A stretch of DNA of 64,000 nt, taken from contig NZ_JACDXJ010000001.1 in assembly GCF_013520865.1 (NCBI RefSeq), forward strand, positions 3,519,501-3,583,500, written 5' to 3'. The notes beneath the pieces were generated by a model, which was given only the letters and a program-made list of their open reading frames with translations, made no database searches and was not told where the DNA came from. The position numbers and the translations under genes are program-made. This DNA is from Microvirga mediterraneensis. Its GTDB lineage: Bacteria; Pseudomonadota; Alphaproteobacteria; Rhizobiales; Beijerinckiaceae. Below are positions 35,809-42,963 of this stretch, piece after piece. The stretch's first letter is position 1. Every line of letters starts with the position of its first letter.

Positions 35809-37502
35809 GCGTAACTCGCGATCCATGCTTCGGCGTCGAAGGGCACTTCGTTCACCCGGTCTCTCGACTTGAGGCCCAGGGCCATCGTCAGCGCCACTGC
35901 GCCATCGATCCGGAACCTCGCCTTGTTCTTGTCGATCTTGCGCCCGCCTGCAGGATCCGTGACCGCGACCGCGTTCGCCATGTTCCAATTCAAGACTGGG
36001 TTGTTGCCGTGGATCAGCTTCCGGTCGATCACCGCCACTTCCATCGCGTCGATGGCGGGTGTCATGTCCTTGAACCCCTGCCCCCAAGGGATAATTCGCA
36101 GCCCGTCGCCCTTCTCGCCGTCCTTGTGAGAGGCGAAGTCGATGCGGTCGAACTCCTTGATTAGGTCGTCAATGCGCCAGCGGTCGTAGGCCATGCCAAG
36201 GACGCGATAGCGCCCGCAGAGGTCCGCGATGTGCCGCGCAATCACTTCCTTGTCGATAGAGCGGCCGGGAGTGGCGAGCAGGTGCCCGTCCCTGTGCCAT
36301 TCGACGTAACGATGATTGCCCGAGCCGAAATCCCTGTTGGAATGATCTTTGAGAAAGGCTTCCGGCTTCCAGAGGAAGGGCACAACCTTGGTGGGATCGC
36401 CCGCCGAGACCATCACGAGGGCCGTCAGGTCGTTGATGGACGACAGGTCGAGGCCGAGATAGACCTCCTCGCCTTCCTCGATCTCCGTATTCCCCTTGCA
36501 GGCCATCCATTCAGCCCGGGAGATCAGCGAAGCGACCGGAGCCACGCGCTGATTGAGGTAGAGATTTCGAAATTTCGGCTCCTCTGCCGGCATGCGCTGC
36601 GCCTTGTCAGCGATAGCCTTCAGATCATCGAAATCGCGAAAGTCGTGCAGCGCCGGGTTCGCCATCTCCCAGCACTTCGGGTCGAAAATGTCCTCCTGCT
36701 CCTCCGGAACAGCGTAGAGATGGCAGACGATGGTCGGATCCTTGGACCCCAGGCCGTCGTCAATGAGCTTCGACAGGATGTGCTCCGGGTCGTTGCTCTG
36801 CGTCGAGATGGTTACGAAGAGCGGCTCCGCACGAGCACCCATCGAAGTATCAAGTACGTCATAAAGTTCGCGGTCTTTCGCTTGAGCCAGTTCATCGAAG
36901 ATCACAAAGCTCGGATTGAGGCCATGTTTCGTGCCGGCTTCCGCGCTGATGGCCTTATAGAACGAGCCATTGGCATAACAGGCGATTGTCTTTGTCGAGT
37001 CCACGCACCGGAGCATCGCGGACAATTCCGGATCCGACTTCACGATCTGCGAGGCGACCTTGTAGACCTGGCCGGCCTGCTCGCGGTCGTTCGCCGCGGA
37101 ATAGATTTCGCCGTTCTGGATGGCTTCCGGCCCGATCAGATGCACGAGCACGAGAGCCGCGATGAGCGCCGTCTTACCGTTCTTGCGGGCTATCGACAGA
37201 ATGGCCCGACGCACTCGGCGCCGATACTGTCCTTTCCGCAACTCGTGGGGCTCGTAAATGTCCCTGATGAACTGCTTCTGCCATTCCCGAAGCTTGAACG
37301 GGCCTCCCTGACCTTCGCCAGAGGGGACCGTCAATGCTTCGATAAATCGGATGACACGCTCGCTCCGATCAGACCTTCGAACTTGCTCTTTGGCTTTTCG
37401 TCGGCCTTGAGCTGCAACGCCTGCCTTGCCTTTGGATCGAGCCCGAGCCGGTCGCCTTGGGCCATGTTGAGGCGCATCATCTCCGAGATTATGTTGATGC
37501 AT
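35805..37502 (-). CDS. terL: Terminase large subunit
   Basis: The ATPase/nuclease that packages DNA. Walker A-like site ARKNGKTALIAALVL, Walker B FVIFDELAQAKD, and nuclease-domain acidic motifs VYLGLDLSSINDLTALV and RIDGAVALTMALG are all present. Family-like sequence starts at SERVIRFIEALTVPSGEGQGGPFKLREWQKQFI, so the only ATG upstream of it (37502) is used, giving a 172-base out-of-frame overlap with terS. A TTG overlapping the terS stop (TTGA) is a shorter alternative but would cut the conserved start. Confidence 0.9.
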   Translation of the reverse strand: MHQHNLGDDAPQHGPRRPARARSKGKAGVAAQGRRKAKEQVRRSDRSERVIRFIEALTVPSGEGQGGPFKLREWQKQFIRDIYEPHELRKGQYRRRVRRAILSIARKNGKTALIAALVLVHLIGPEAIQNGEIYSAANDREQAGQVYKVASQIVKSDPELSAMLRCVDSTKTIACYANGSFYKAISAEAGTKHGLNPSFVIFDELAQAKDRELYDVLDTSMGARAEPLFVTISTQSNDPEHILSKLIDDGLGSKDPTIVCHLYAVPEEQEDIFDPKCWEMANPALHDFRDFDDLKAIADKAQRMPAEEPKFRNLYLNQRVAPVASLISRAEWMACKGNTEIEEGEEVYLGLDLSSINDLTALVMVSAGDPTKVVPFLWKPEAFLKDHSNRDFGSGNHRYVEWHRDGHLLATPGRSIDKEVIARHIADLCGRYRVLGMAYDRWRIDDLIKEFDRIDFASHKDGEKGDGLRIIPWGQGFKDMTPAIDAMEVAVIDRKLIHGNNPVLNWNMANAVAVTDPAGGRKIDKNKARFRIDGAVALTMALGLKSRDRVNEVPFDAEAWIASYA

Positions 37503-37816
37503 GGGTGTTTAACGTCTTGGCCTTGCGAGCCTGTGACCGTCAGCCCTTCAGCGGCCAGCCTTGCGACCGCCTGCTTCTTAATTGACCACGCCGTCGCATA
37601 GTCCGCGATCAGGCCGCTATCCGCCTTCGTGTAAAGCTCGGGCGGCATGGATTGGAGGATGACTTCAGCACAGGCCCTGGCGTCCTCATCGAGGTAATCG
37701 GGAATGAACGGAGCGCCACTGGCCTTGACCGTCGACTCTTGGATCTTGCGCTTGCCGGGATTGCCCTCAAGACGAGCGATTTCGGCCAGCTTCTTCTTCG
37801 GGCCGCGAGCGCCCAT
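37331..37816 (-). CDS. terS: Terminase small subunit, P27 family
   Basis: A 161-residue P27-type TerS: basic start MGARGPKKKLAEIARLEGNPGKRKI, then a helical core (ARACAEVILQSMPPELYTKADSGLIADYATAWSIKKQAVARLAAEGLTV) and MMRLNMAQGDRLGLDPKARQALQL. It recognises the packaging site, presumably in the gene-free stretch just upstream (37817-38023). Confidence 0.9.
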   Translation of the reverse strand: MGARGPKKKLAEIARLEGNPGKRKIQESTVKASGAPFIPDYLDEDARACAEVILQSMPPELYTKADSGLIADYATAWSIKKQAVARLAAEGLTVTGSQGQDVKHPCINIISEMMRLNMAQGDRLGLDPKARQALQLKADEKPKSKFEGLIGASVSSDLSKH

Positions 37817-38023
37817 CTTTGCCTCGTTACTGTGTTCCGAAAAATGCCGTCAAAACCTGCGGCGTCTAAAGCGAGATTGAGGGCGCCGGTCCTAGGGATT
37901 TAGGCCCTAGACTTTGACCCCCCCCTACACTGTTACATCGCAATAATATTTCGTCTGAGGGGTCGTTGGCGCAATTTTGTTACGTCTCGACTTCGATGTG
38001 ACATATCGTTGCATCGGATCGGG
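37817..38023. other. Gene-free region upstream of terS, candidate cos/packaging site
   Basis: About 200 bases with no coding frame in a phage that is otherwise packed. It contains the palindrome CTAGGGATTTAGGCCCTAG (37892-37910), a run of eight C (about 37918-37925) and an AT-rich patch (CAATAATATTTCG). With TerS and an HNH protein as neighbours this is the usual cos location in HK97-like phages. The exact cut site is not identifiable by eye. Confidence 0.35.
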
Positions 38024-38257
38024 TCATACCTCGACCCCGAGCGACCTCAACTCCTCATCGACCTCTGCGATCCGGCGATTGAACTCATTGACCACGCTCC
38101 GACGCACCGCATCGAGCATGGCCTCGTCTTGGTATCGGCCTTGAATGGTGACGCCGAGGCCGCTGGTGGCAGCGAGGGTCGCGTCGTTCTCTAGGTCATG
38201 CCTCTTGTTCATCAGGCGATTGGCTCGTTCGATATCAGCAAGGCGCATAGTGGTCAC
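38024..38257 (-). CDS. Phage hypothetical protein
   Basis: A 77-residue protein, helical and charged (RLADIERANRLMNKRHDLENDATLAA; MLDAVRRSVVNEFNRRIAEVDEELRSLGVEV). The last 30 residues fit a coiled coil. Between packaging site and zinc-knuckle/HNH genes; function unknown. Confidence 0.65.
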   Translation of the reverse strand: MTTMRLADIERANRLMNKRHDLENDATLAATSGLGVTIQGRYQDEAMLDAVRRSVVNEFNRRIAEVDEELRSLGVEV

Positions 38258-38260
38258 TCA

Positions 38261-38533
38261 TTAGGCCACATTAACCAGCATCATGTCGTGGTGCACCACG
38301 ACCTCTAGGGCGCGCCATGGAGTAGCGAGCACGAACCGCTCTTGGAAGCCTGGGATGCGGTAGAGAGCAAAGCGCCTCGCCTCATCCCCGCGATACTTCC
38401 GTAGTGTCACTGCCCACGACCAGCACATCCTGTCCTTGCGATGCAGTGAAGCGAGGTTGAGATCGCCGCTGCTTGTACGGGCCATGAAGCTGAAGCCACG
38501 AAGAATGTTGAGTGCGGTCTTCATATCAGCCAT
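38261..38533 (-). CDS. Phage hypothetical protein
   Basis: A 90-residue protein rich in Arg, Trp and Met (DLNLASLHRKDRMCWSWAVTLRKYRGDEARRFALYRIPGFQERFVLATPWRALEVVVHH). Probably a small alpha/beta domain. One base separates it from the zinc-knuckle gene. No family recognised. Confidence 0.6.
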   Translation of the reverse strand: MADMKTALNILRGFSFMARTSSGDLNLASLHRKDRMCWSWAVTLRKYRGDEARRFALYRIPGFQERFVLATPWRALEVVVHHDMMLVNVA

Positions 38534-38534
38534 C

Positions 38535-38732
38535 CTACCGATCCTTCACGTATCCATTAGGATCACGAACATGGGCCGCCATGATCTTCGGGCAGGCCTC
38601 ATAGTTGTGATCGTTCTTGCCGCAGTAGGTGCAGCGCATTGCCCTTCGGTTGCCTTGGCCTGCCCACGTCTTGGGACAGTTGCTGATGGTGTGGAGCCGG
38701 GAGCCACAGTAAGTGCATCTCATACCGGCCAC
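38535..38732 (-). CDS. Small protein with two CCHC zinc knuckles
   Basis: The 65-residue protein contains two CX2CX4HX4C motifs (CTYCGSRLHTISNC and CTYCGKNDHNYEAC), each opened by MRCTYCG, the second followed by PKI. This is the zinc-knuckle spacing of retroviral nucleocapsid proteins, implying binding to single-stranded nucleic acid. It overlaps the HNH gene. The start may be 38723 (second Met). It lies beside the packaging genes, so a packaging-linked role is possible but unproven. Confidence 0.8.
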   Translation of the reverse strand: MAGMRCTYCGSRLHTISNCPKTWAGQGNRRAMRCTYCGKNDHNYEACPKIMAAHVRDPNGYVKDR

Positions 38733-39037
38733 CCATCTGCGTCTACAGCCTGGAAGCGTCCTCGCTCCTCACGCTGCTTGGTGCTGTTGTGGCAGTGGGC
38801 GCATAAGGCCTGCCAGTTATCGGTATCCCAGAATAGGGACTGCGAACCTTTGTGAGCTTTGATGTGATCAACAACATTCGCTGCTGTCGTCCTGCCATCC
38901 TTCTTGCACATGACGCAGAGGGGATGGCTCATCAGGTAGGTCTTGCGGGCCTTCTCCCACCTGGTGGAATAACCTCGCTCTCGGGCTGAGCCTCTGCTCT
39001 CTCTTGGCCTGCTGTAGAAGTTGAAGGGCTTGGGCAT
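38720..39037 (-). CDS. HNH endonuclease of the packaging module (HK97 gp74-like)
   Basis: The 105-residue protein has the HNH core: RWEKARKTYLMSHPLCVMCKKDGRTTAANVVDHIKAHKGSQSLFWDTDNWQALCAHCHNSTKQREE, with paired CxxC zinc-type cysteines, VDH and HCHNSTK. Such HNH proteins encoded next to terminase genes are needed for cos cleavage in HK97-like phages. Confidence 0.9.
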   Translation of the reverse strand: MPKPFNFYSRPRESRGSARERGYSTRWEKARKTYLMSHPLCVMCKKDGRTTAANVVDHIKAHKGSQSLFWDTDNWQALCAHCHNSTKQREERGRFQAVDADGWPV

Positions 39038-39343
39038 CTACTCGCTTAGGATCCGGTAGCCAGGCACCCTAGCCCATACGCGGGTGCCGTCGATGTACTC
39101 CCGCTCTTCCTCAAAGACAGCGAAGCCGAACCATGAGGTGCGGATGCGGATGCGACCGGTCGGGCGCTGGCCGTTGGAGTTGAAAGGTCTAGAGGGCATT
39201 AGGCCAGCTTCAGTTCCCGTTTTCATGGCCTGCCAGTTGTCGTACTGGATCATGTGCCGTTGCCGCTTCAGCATCTCTGAGCGTTGAAGCTCTTCGGTAT
39301 TCTCTCTGAGGGTCTGGGTGAGGAAGCGGCGAAGGATGTCCAT
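39038..39343 (-). CDS. Phage hypothetical protein
   Basis: A 101-residue protein, N-terminal helices (ILRRFLTQTLRENTEELQRSEMLKRQRHMIQYDNWQAMK) then a beta part (RIRIRTSWFGFAVFEEEREYIDGTRVWARVPGYRILSE). Directly abuts the HNH gene. No family recognised. Confidence 0.65.
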   Translation of the reverse strand: MDILRRFLTQTLRENTEELQRSEMLKRQRHMIQYDNWQAMKTGTEAGLMPSRPFNSNGQRPTGRIRIRTSWFGFAVFEEEREYIDGTRVWARVPGYRILSE

Positions 39344-39347
39344 GATG

Positions 39348-39506
39348 CTACCGAATGCCCGCCCAAGGCTTTCCGACGATAGACTTCAGATGTTGAGAGG
39401 CGGCCTTGCAGGCTTTCTCGTAAACGTCTCGACGCAAGACCACGAACGGCCCAACCTTCCAGAGGACGGGCAGGCTCGCATCCCGCTTCTTTCCGATGAC
39501 CGTCAT
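39348..39506 (-). CDS. 52-residue phage protein
   Basis: ATG at 39506 to TAG at 39348. The translation MTVIGKKRDASLPVLWKVGP continues with FVVLRRDVYEKACKAASQHLKSI and GKPWAGIR, which reads as a compact basic protein. It fits exactly between the neighbouring genes (gaps of two and four bases), which supports it as real. Function unknown. Confidence 0.6.
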   Translation of the reverse strand: MTVIGKKRDASLPVLWKVGPFVVLRRDVYEKACKAASQHLKSIVGKPWAGIR

Positions 39507-39508
39507 CG

Positions 39509-39736
39509 CTACCTCAGAAGCCCCAGCCTCTCAGCTACCGCCTTTGGAAGCGGGTAGTCAGAGCAATGCTCCCCGACGAGATAGGGCTTGCCGAGGCCAA
39601 CGATGCCGCCTGTCGCATAGCGGGTCATCCCGTTCCTCTCAGCCCATCCACGCTCTACGAAGACATTGGCTGCGATCTCGATCATCTCCGCTCCATCGTC
39701 TGGGCGGATGTGGGATTTGCGGGTTGTGCGGGGCAT
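39509..39736 (-). CDS. Phage hypothetical protein
   Basis: A 75-residue protein (DDGAEMIEIAANVFVERGWAERNGMTRYATGGIVGLGKPYLVGEHCSDYPLPKAVAERLGLLR). The ATG stands just downstream of an intrinsic terminator, so this gene would be the first one transcribed after read-through. No family recognised. Confidence 0.6.
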   Translation of the reverse strand: MPRTTRKSHIRPDDGAEMIEIAANVFVERGWAERNGMTRYATGGIVGLGKPYLVGEHCSDYPLPKAVAERLGLLR

Positions 39737-39744
39737 GGGCCATG

Positions 39745-39779
39745 AAAAAGCCCGCTGGAGCGAGAGGCTCTACAGCGGG
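39745..39779 (-). terminator. Intrinsic terminator between early and packaging segments
   Basis: On the minus strand, CCCGCTG (39773-39779) and CAGCGGG (39751-39757) form a 7-bp stem with a 15-base loop, followed by CTTTTT. It separates the regulatory/replication segment from the packaging and structural genes. Confidence 0.7.
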
Positions 39780-39791
39780 GATAGAATAGTT

Positions 39792-39828
39792 AACACACTC
39801 CGGGTGAAATGCTCACCGAGAGTGTGTC
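39792..39828. repeat. Long inverted repeat (hairpin)
   Basis: ACACACTCCGGGTGA and TCACCGAGAGTGTGT form a roughly 15-bp stem with one or two mismatches around a five-base loop, directly beyond the endonuclease VII stop and just upstream of the terminator. No T-tract follows, so it is not an ordinary terminator. Confidence 0.55.
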
Positions 39829-39841
39829 TGTGCTGATATAA

Positions 39842-40348
39842 CTAGCGTGAAGTCCCTTCGGTTGCAAGATGCTGTTCCAGATAGGCTATCGCTTTCCGAA
39901 ACCTATCCACATCATCGTTGAACATCCCTAGACCGACATTGCACCGGCTGCACAGCATGCCCCTCACCGTACCTGTCTGGTGGCAATGGTCCACATTGGC
40001 CGTGCGCTTGATCTCGTTCTCTGCCGCCCCAAGCGAGATAGGATCGTCGCAGATAGCGCACCTGCCCTGCTGCTTGGTCATTAGCTTCTTGATCTGATAG
40101 CTGGTCGCCTTATGAGCCGGGAACGGCTCAGGGCTTTGGACCTTCTGCCGTAGCCGCTCGGTCTCTTCAGCCCAACACTGACAGCACTTCTCGGTTTTCG
40201 TGTCGCGCTCGGCTATGTGGTCCTTGTTGCAGGGATAGCCAGTAAAGTAGCGGGGCAATCCTTGCGCAAGAGCATCCCTGCGCGTGACGATCTTGTGTCT
40301 GTCACGAACAGATTTCCGCAAAATACCTGTCGAACTTTCTGGATGCAT
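39842..40348 (-). CDS. Recombination endonuclease VII-like nuclease
   Basis: The 168-residue protein (from ATG 40348; 40426 gives 194) has a cysteine-bearing N-terminal part (KCCQCWAEETERLRQ) and the endonuclease VII core CAICDDPISLG...TANVDHCHQTGTVRGMLCSRCNVGLGMFNDD, with the CxxC/CxxC zinc pair and the DHCH active-site region. These ββα-metal nucleases resolve branched DNA in T4 but in many phages behave as mobile intruders. The start region is unusually AT-rich. Confidence 0.85.
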   Translation of the reverse strand: MHPESSTGILRKSVRDRHKIVTRRDALAQGLPRYFTGYPCNKDHIAERDTKTEKCCQCWAEETERLRQKVQSPEPFPAHKATSYQIKKLMTKQQGRCAICDDPISLGAAENEIKRTANVDHCHQTGTVRGMLCSRCNVGLGMFNDDVDRFRKAIAYLEQHLATEGTSR

Positions 40349-40385
40349 TGTAACCAACTCTTCTGAGGCAAGAAGTTTATCCGAA

Positions 40386-40742
40386 TTACACGACAAGCGA
40401 AAGTATTTTACGCTTCCTGTCATCAAGTCTTGGCGGGAGAACCGTTATCACTACCCGGGTCTGGTGGTCGTAGATGACTCTCACCTTCACCATGCCGCAC
40501 TTGTGTGGGCTCCATGATCTCACCGTGATAAGCGCGATCCTGCTCCACTTGCCTCTCTTGGGCAGTCGATTGAATAGAGCGCGCCACCGATATTCAATCC
40601 GCGGCACGAAGTCATGAAAGGCCTGCGGGTCTATGTCGAACGCCCCATACCGCTCAATAAACCGCTCGACCGCATGAACAGTCCAATGTCTGGAGACCTG
40701 CTCCGCAATAGACTGTTGGATTTCGACAACGGCATCCATCAC
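40386..40742 (-). CDS. Phage hypothetical protein, DUF4258-like pattern
   Basis: A 118-residue protein: HAVERFIERYGAFDIDPQAFHDFVPRIEYRWRAL, then VKVRVIYDHQTRVVITVLPP. The 'H..ERF..R......VIYD..TRVVITVL' layout resembles RelE-fold DUF4258 proteins, which include some toxins and nucleic-acid binders. That is only a pattern match. Overlaps the NusG-like gene by four bases. Confidence 0.6.
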   Translation of the reverse strand: MMDAVVEIQQSIAEQVSRHWTVHAVERFIERYGAFDIDPQAFHDFVPRIEYRWRALFNRLPKRGKWSRIALITVRSWSPHKCGMVKVRVIYDHQTRVVITVLPPRLDDRKRKILSLVV

Positions 40743-41392
40743 TCAGCCGCCTCAAGCCGCTGCAACTCCGTCGCCTTAAGCCGCACCTTCACCCCACGGC
40801 TCAACATATCGACCACGACCTCGACACGACCCTTTGACAGCATGCTCGTCACCGTCGCCTGTAGATCGGTGAACGCTCCTGCCGTGAGCCTGACGACCTC
40901 TCCCGGCTGATACTGCGGGCCAAGGTCGGGAAGCCGGGTAAAGTCGAACTCGCCGGCCAGTTCCCGTTCCAACAGCCTTGCCAGAGGATGGATAGGCGTT
41001 TCCTGCCCGTCTCGTGGCTCAGGAGCGGGAATGCGAGCCGGGGAGCCGTAACCGTCCCTGACAAGGCCCTCAACGCCGTCCACGCCCCGCATTTTGAAGA
41101 AGTCCTGTCCGGGCTTGATGCCGAGGAAGATATATCTCGGGAACAAGGGCGACTCCCGCTCCTCCTTCTTCCTGGCATGAACGACCCAGCGCTTGGTCTG
41201 AGGGAGATAGGTCTGATACCCGGCACGACGGAGGCCGAGCTGCGCCCGCCTCTCGCACTTGGGATTGCAGACGACAACGAACCAGGTCAGCCCCTCGAAT
41301 GTCTCCGGAGGGTTGTGGTTGAGGATGGGGGCGGCGAAGTAGTGGGCCTGACCGATGTCGGCAGACAGGGCGAAGCGGGGGGCTGTGCTCAT
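40739..41392 (-). CDS. NusG-family paralogue (NGN + KOW), putative phage antiterminator
   Basis: The 217-residue protein has an NGN domain (TWFVVVCNPKCERRAQLGLRRAGYQTYLPQTKRWV, then SPLFPRYIFLGIKPGQDFFKMRGVDGVEGLVRDG) and a C-terminal KOW domain (YQPGEVVRLTAGAFTDLQATVTSMLSKGRVEVVVDMLSRGVKVRLKATEL). This is the RfaH/LoaP/NusG architecture, binding RNA polymerase clamp helices to suppress pausing or termination. Located in the leftward operon, beside the DNA methyltransferase, ahead of the late genes. Confidence 0.88.
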   Translation of the reverse strand: MSTAPRFALSADIGQAHYFAAPILNHNPPETFEGLTWFVVVCNPKCERRAQLGLRRAGYQTYLPQTKRWVVHARKKEERESPLFPRYIFLGIKPGQDFFKMRGVDGVEGLVRDGYGSPARIPAPEPRDGQETPIHPLARLLERELAGEFDFTRLPDLGPQYQPGEVVRLTAGAFTDLQATVTSMLSKGRVEVVVDMLSRGVKVRLKATELQRLEAAE

Positions 41393-42144
41393 TATTCGGC
41401 TGCCTGTAGCTGGGGGATGGAGAGGGCGGCGAGGATGGCGCGGCCGGTGGCTTCAGGAATGGATGGGTGAACCGAATTTCCTACGGCTCTAAGTCGGTGT
41501 GCCGTTCCGGGTATCCCATAATCCACTCTGAGAACGTCGGGGCAGGACGACCACGGCCCAACTTCAGCCAGATCCAATCCGTCAACGTGACGCCTGCGTG
41601 GTGGCGTGATCCCGGTTTTCGCGAAGAGGTTGCGTTCCGTGAACCCGATCCGTCCTGTGCCGTGGGGGTAGGCAGCAATGAATAGCCGGTCACGGAGACA
41701 AGGGGCACCAACGGCCGCCGCCGGTACGCAATCCCATTCCGCGTCATACCCGCTCTCGGCCATGGCTCCGCATACGGTGCCCATCCCTCGATCGAGCAGA
41801 GCTGCCACGTTCTCCAAGAGGACGTAGAGCGGTCGTACCATGCAAACGGCTCGCACCACCTCCCAGAAGAGTCCTGAACGGCTTCCGGCAAGTCCGGCGC
41901 CGTTGCCGGCATAGGAAAGATCCTGGCAGGGGAACCCCGCCGTGATGATGTCGGCTTCACCTTCGCGATACTCCGCTGTCGTTACGTCTTCGTCACACCG
42001 GACGGCCGGCCAGTGCTTGGCTAGCACGCGCCGGCAGAACGGGTCTTTTTCGATGAAGCGCACAGTCTCAAAGCCGTCCGTGCGCTCGAGCCCCAGGCTG
42101 AAGCCTCCTATCCCCGCAAACATGTCGATGATGCGGAGCCTCAT
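41392..42144 (-). CDS. dcm: DNA (cytosine-5) methyltransferase
   Basis: The 250-residue C5 methyltransferase has motif I (MFAGIGGFSLGLE), motif IV with catalytic Cys (AGFPCQDLSYAGNG), motif VI (LLENV), motif VIII (LRDRLFIAAYP) and motif X (LRAVGNSVHPSIPEATG). It is short, with a small target-recognition part between VIII and X, as in phage orphan methyltransferases. No partner nuclease is adjacent; it probably protects phage DNA or alters host regulation. Start 42144 (MRLRIIDM) preferred; overlaps the next gene by four bases. Confidence 0.9.
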   Translation of the reverse strand: MRLRIIDMFAGIGGFSLGLERTDGFETVRFIEKDPFCRRVLAKHWPAVRCDEDVTTAEYREGEADIITAGFPCQDLSYAGNGAGLAGSRSGLFWEVVRAVCMVRPLYVLLENVAALLDRGMGTVCGAMAESGYDAEWDCVPAAAVGAPCLRDRLFIAAYPHGTGRIGFTERNLFAKTGITPPRRRHVDGLDLAEVGPWSSCPDVLRVDYGIPGTAHRLRAVGNSVHPSIPEATGRAILAALSIPQLQAAE

Positions 42145-42413
42145 GCTGCTGCCTTCCATTCCATGCGGGCGGGCTTACGGGCGAGCGAGGCTTCCAACTC
42201 CTGCAACCGCTTGACCTCCTTCTCGAGCGCGGCGATGCGGCGCTTGGCCTGCTGGAGCTGAGACGGAGGCTTCCGGGGCTTCGACCGGGGATCGCGGTGG
42301 ATGATGCCGAGGACCGTGCCCTTGGTGGTCTTGTACTTCATGGCGATCTGGCCGGCCGAGAGCTTGGTCGTGTTCCAGAGCCATACGATGTCGTCTTTGG
42401 GTAGGGAGCTCAT
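42141..42413 (-). CDS. GcrA-like helix-turn-helix protein
   Basis: The 90-residue protein starts VWLWNTTKLSAGQIAMKYKTTKGTVLGIIHRDP, closely following the GcrA N-terminal pattern (LW..GLSA.QIA......TRNAVIGKVHR). The rest is a coiled coil (QQAKRRIAALEKEVKRLQELEASLA). GcrA is an alphaproteobacterial sigma-70 cofactor tied to DNA methylation; here only the DNA-binding part is kept. Neighbour of the DNA methyltransferase gene. Role inferred. Confidence 0.7.
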   Translation of the reverse strand: MSSLPKDDIVWLWNTTKLSAGQIAMKYKTTKGTVLGIIHRDPRSKPRKPPSQLQQAKRRIAALEKEVKRLQELEASLARKPARMEWKAAA

Positions 42414-42721
42414 GCGGCAGCCCTCGCGGCTTCAGCACGGATGCTGCGAAGCCCCCGCCACACATGAAACCGGCTCACGCTGAAGCGCTCTGCGATCTCG
42501 ACAGCCCTGAAGCCTTCGTCCCTCAGCTTGGCGATCTTCGCGTAATCGAGAGAGCGGCGGGGGCCTCTCGGCGGGGCGTTGTCCCGCTTCAGGTCCTTGA
42601 CGTGATACCAGATGGCTTTCGGGCCAACGTCATGCTCGGCCGCCAGGTCGTAGAGGCTGGCGCCGGCGAGCCAACCGGCTTTGATCTTTCGCACGGCTGG
42701 GGCTTTGAGTTTGTTGCTCAT
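42410..42721 (-). CDS. Phage helix-turn-helix protein
   Basis: A 103-residue protein with two helix-turn-helix-like segments (GASLYDLAAEHDVGPKAIWYHVKDLK and YAKIAKLRDEGFRAVEIAERFSVSRFHVWRGLRSIR). Basic, short. Overlaps both neighbours by four bases, so part of a tight operon. Probably DNA-binding; target unknown. Confidence 0.7.
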   Translation of the reverse strand: MSNKLKAPAVRKIKAGWLAGASLYDLAAEHDVGPKAIWYHVKDLKRDNAPPRGPRRSLDYAKIAKLRDEGFRAVEIAERFSVSRFHVWRGLRSIRAEAARAAA

Positions 42722-42963
42722 GCTGCTTGCTCGTTCTTGATGCCGAGGATCTTGGTGAGGGCGGGGCTGAGAGAGACGCCTGACCAGCCTTGGGCCTTCA
42801 GGCGGGCGAGTGCTTGTTCAGCGCTCTCCTTCGGCTTGGCGGGCTCGTTCTTGGCGTTCAGTTCCGGACGAACCACTTCGGTCCAGTAGCGAACTGCCCT
42901 CTCGCGCTGCTCGGTGGTGGCTTCTTCATTCGGCTGCGGCACGATCCACCTCCTGCAATTCAC
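42718..42963 (-). CDS. Phage hypothetical protein
   Basis: An 81-residue protein (EEATTEQRERAVRYWTEVVRPELNAKNEP; KESAEQALARLKAQGWSGVSLSPALTKILG). Helical, no recognised domain. Overlaps the upstream gene by 38 bases. Confidence 0.6.
   Translation of the reverse strand: MNCRRWIVPQPNEEATTEQRERAVRYWTEVVRPELNAKNEPAKPKESAEQALARLKAQGWSGVSLSPALTKILGIKNEQAA

Noticed and set aside
39535..39542. ops-like GGCGGTAG on the minus strand (RfaH recruitment-type element)
   Set aside because: An eight-base match is expected by chance in this window and it lies inside codons of a gene; no supporting hairpin.
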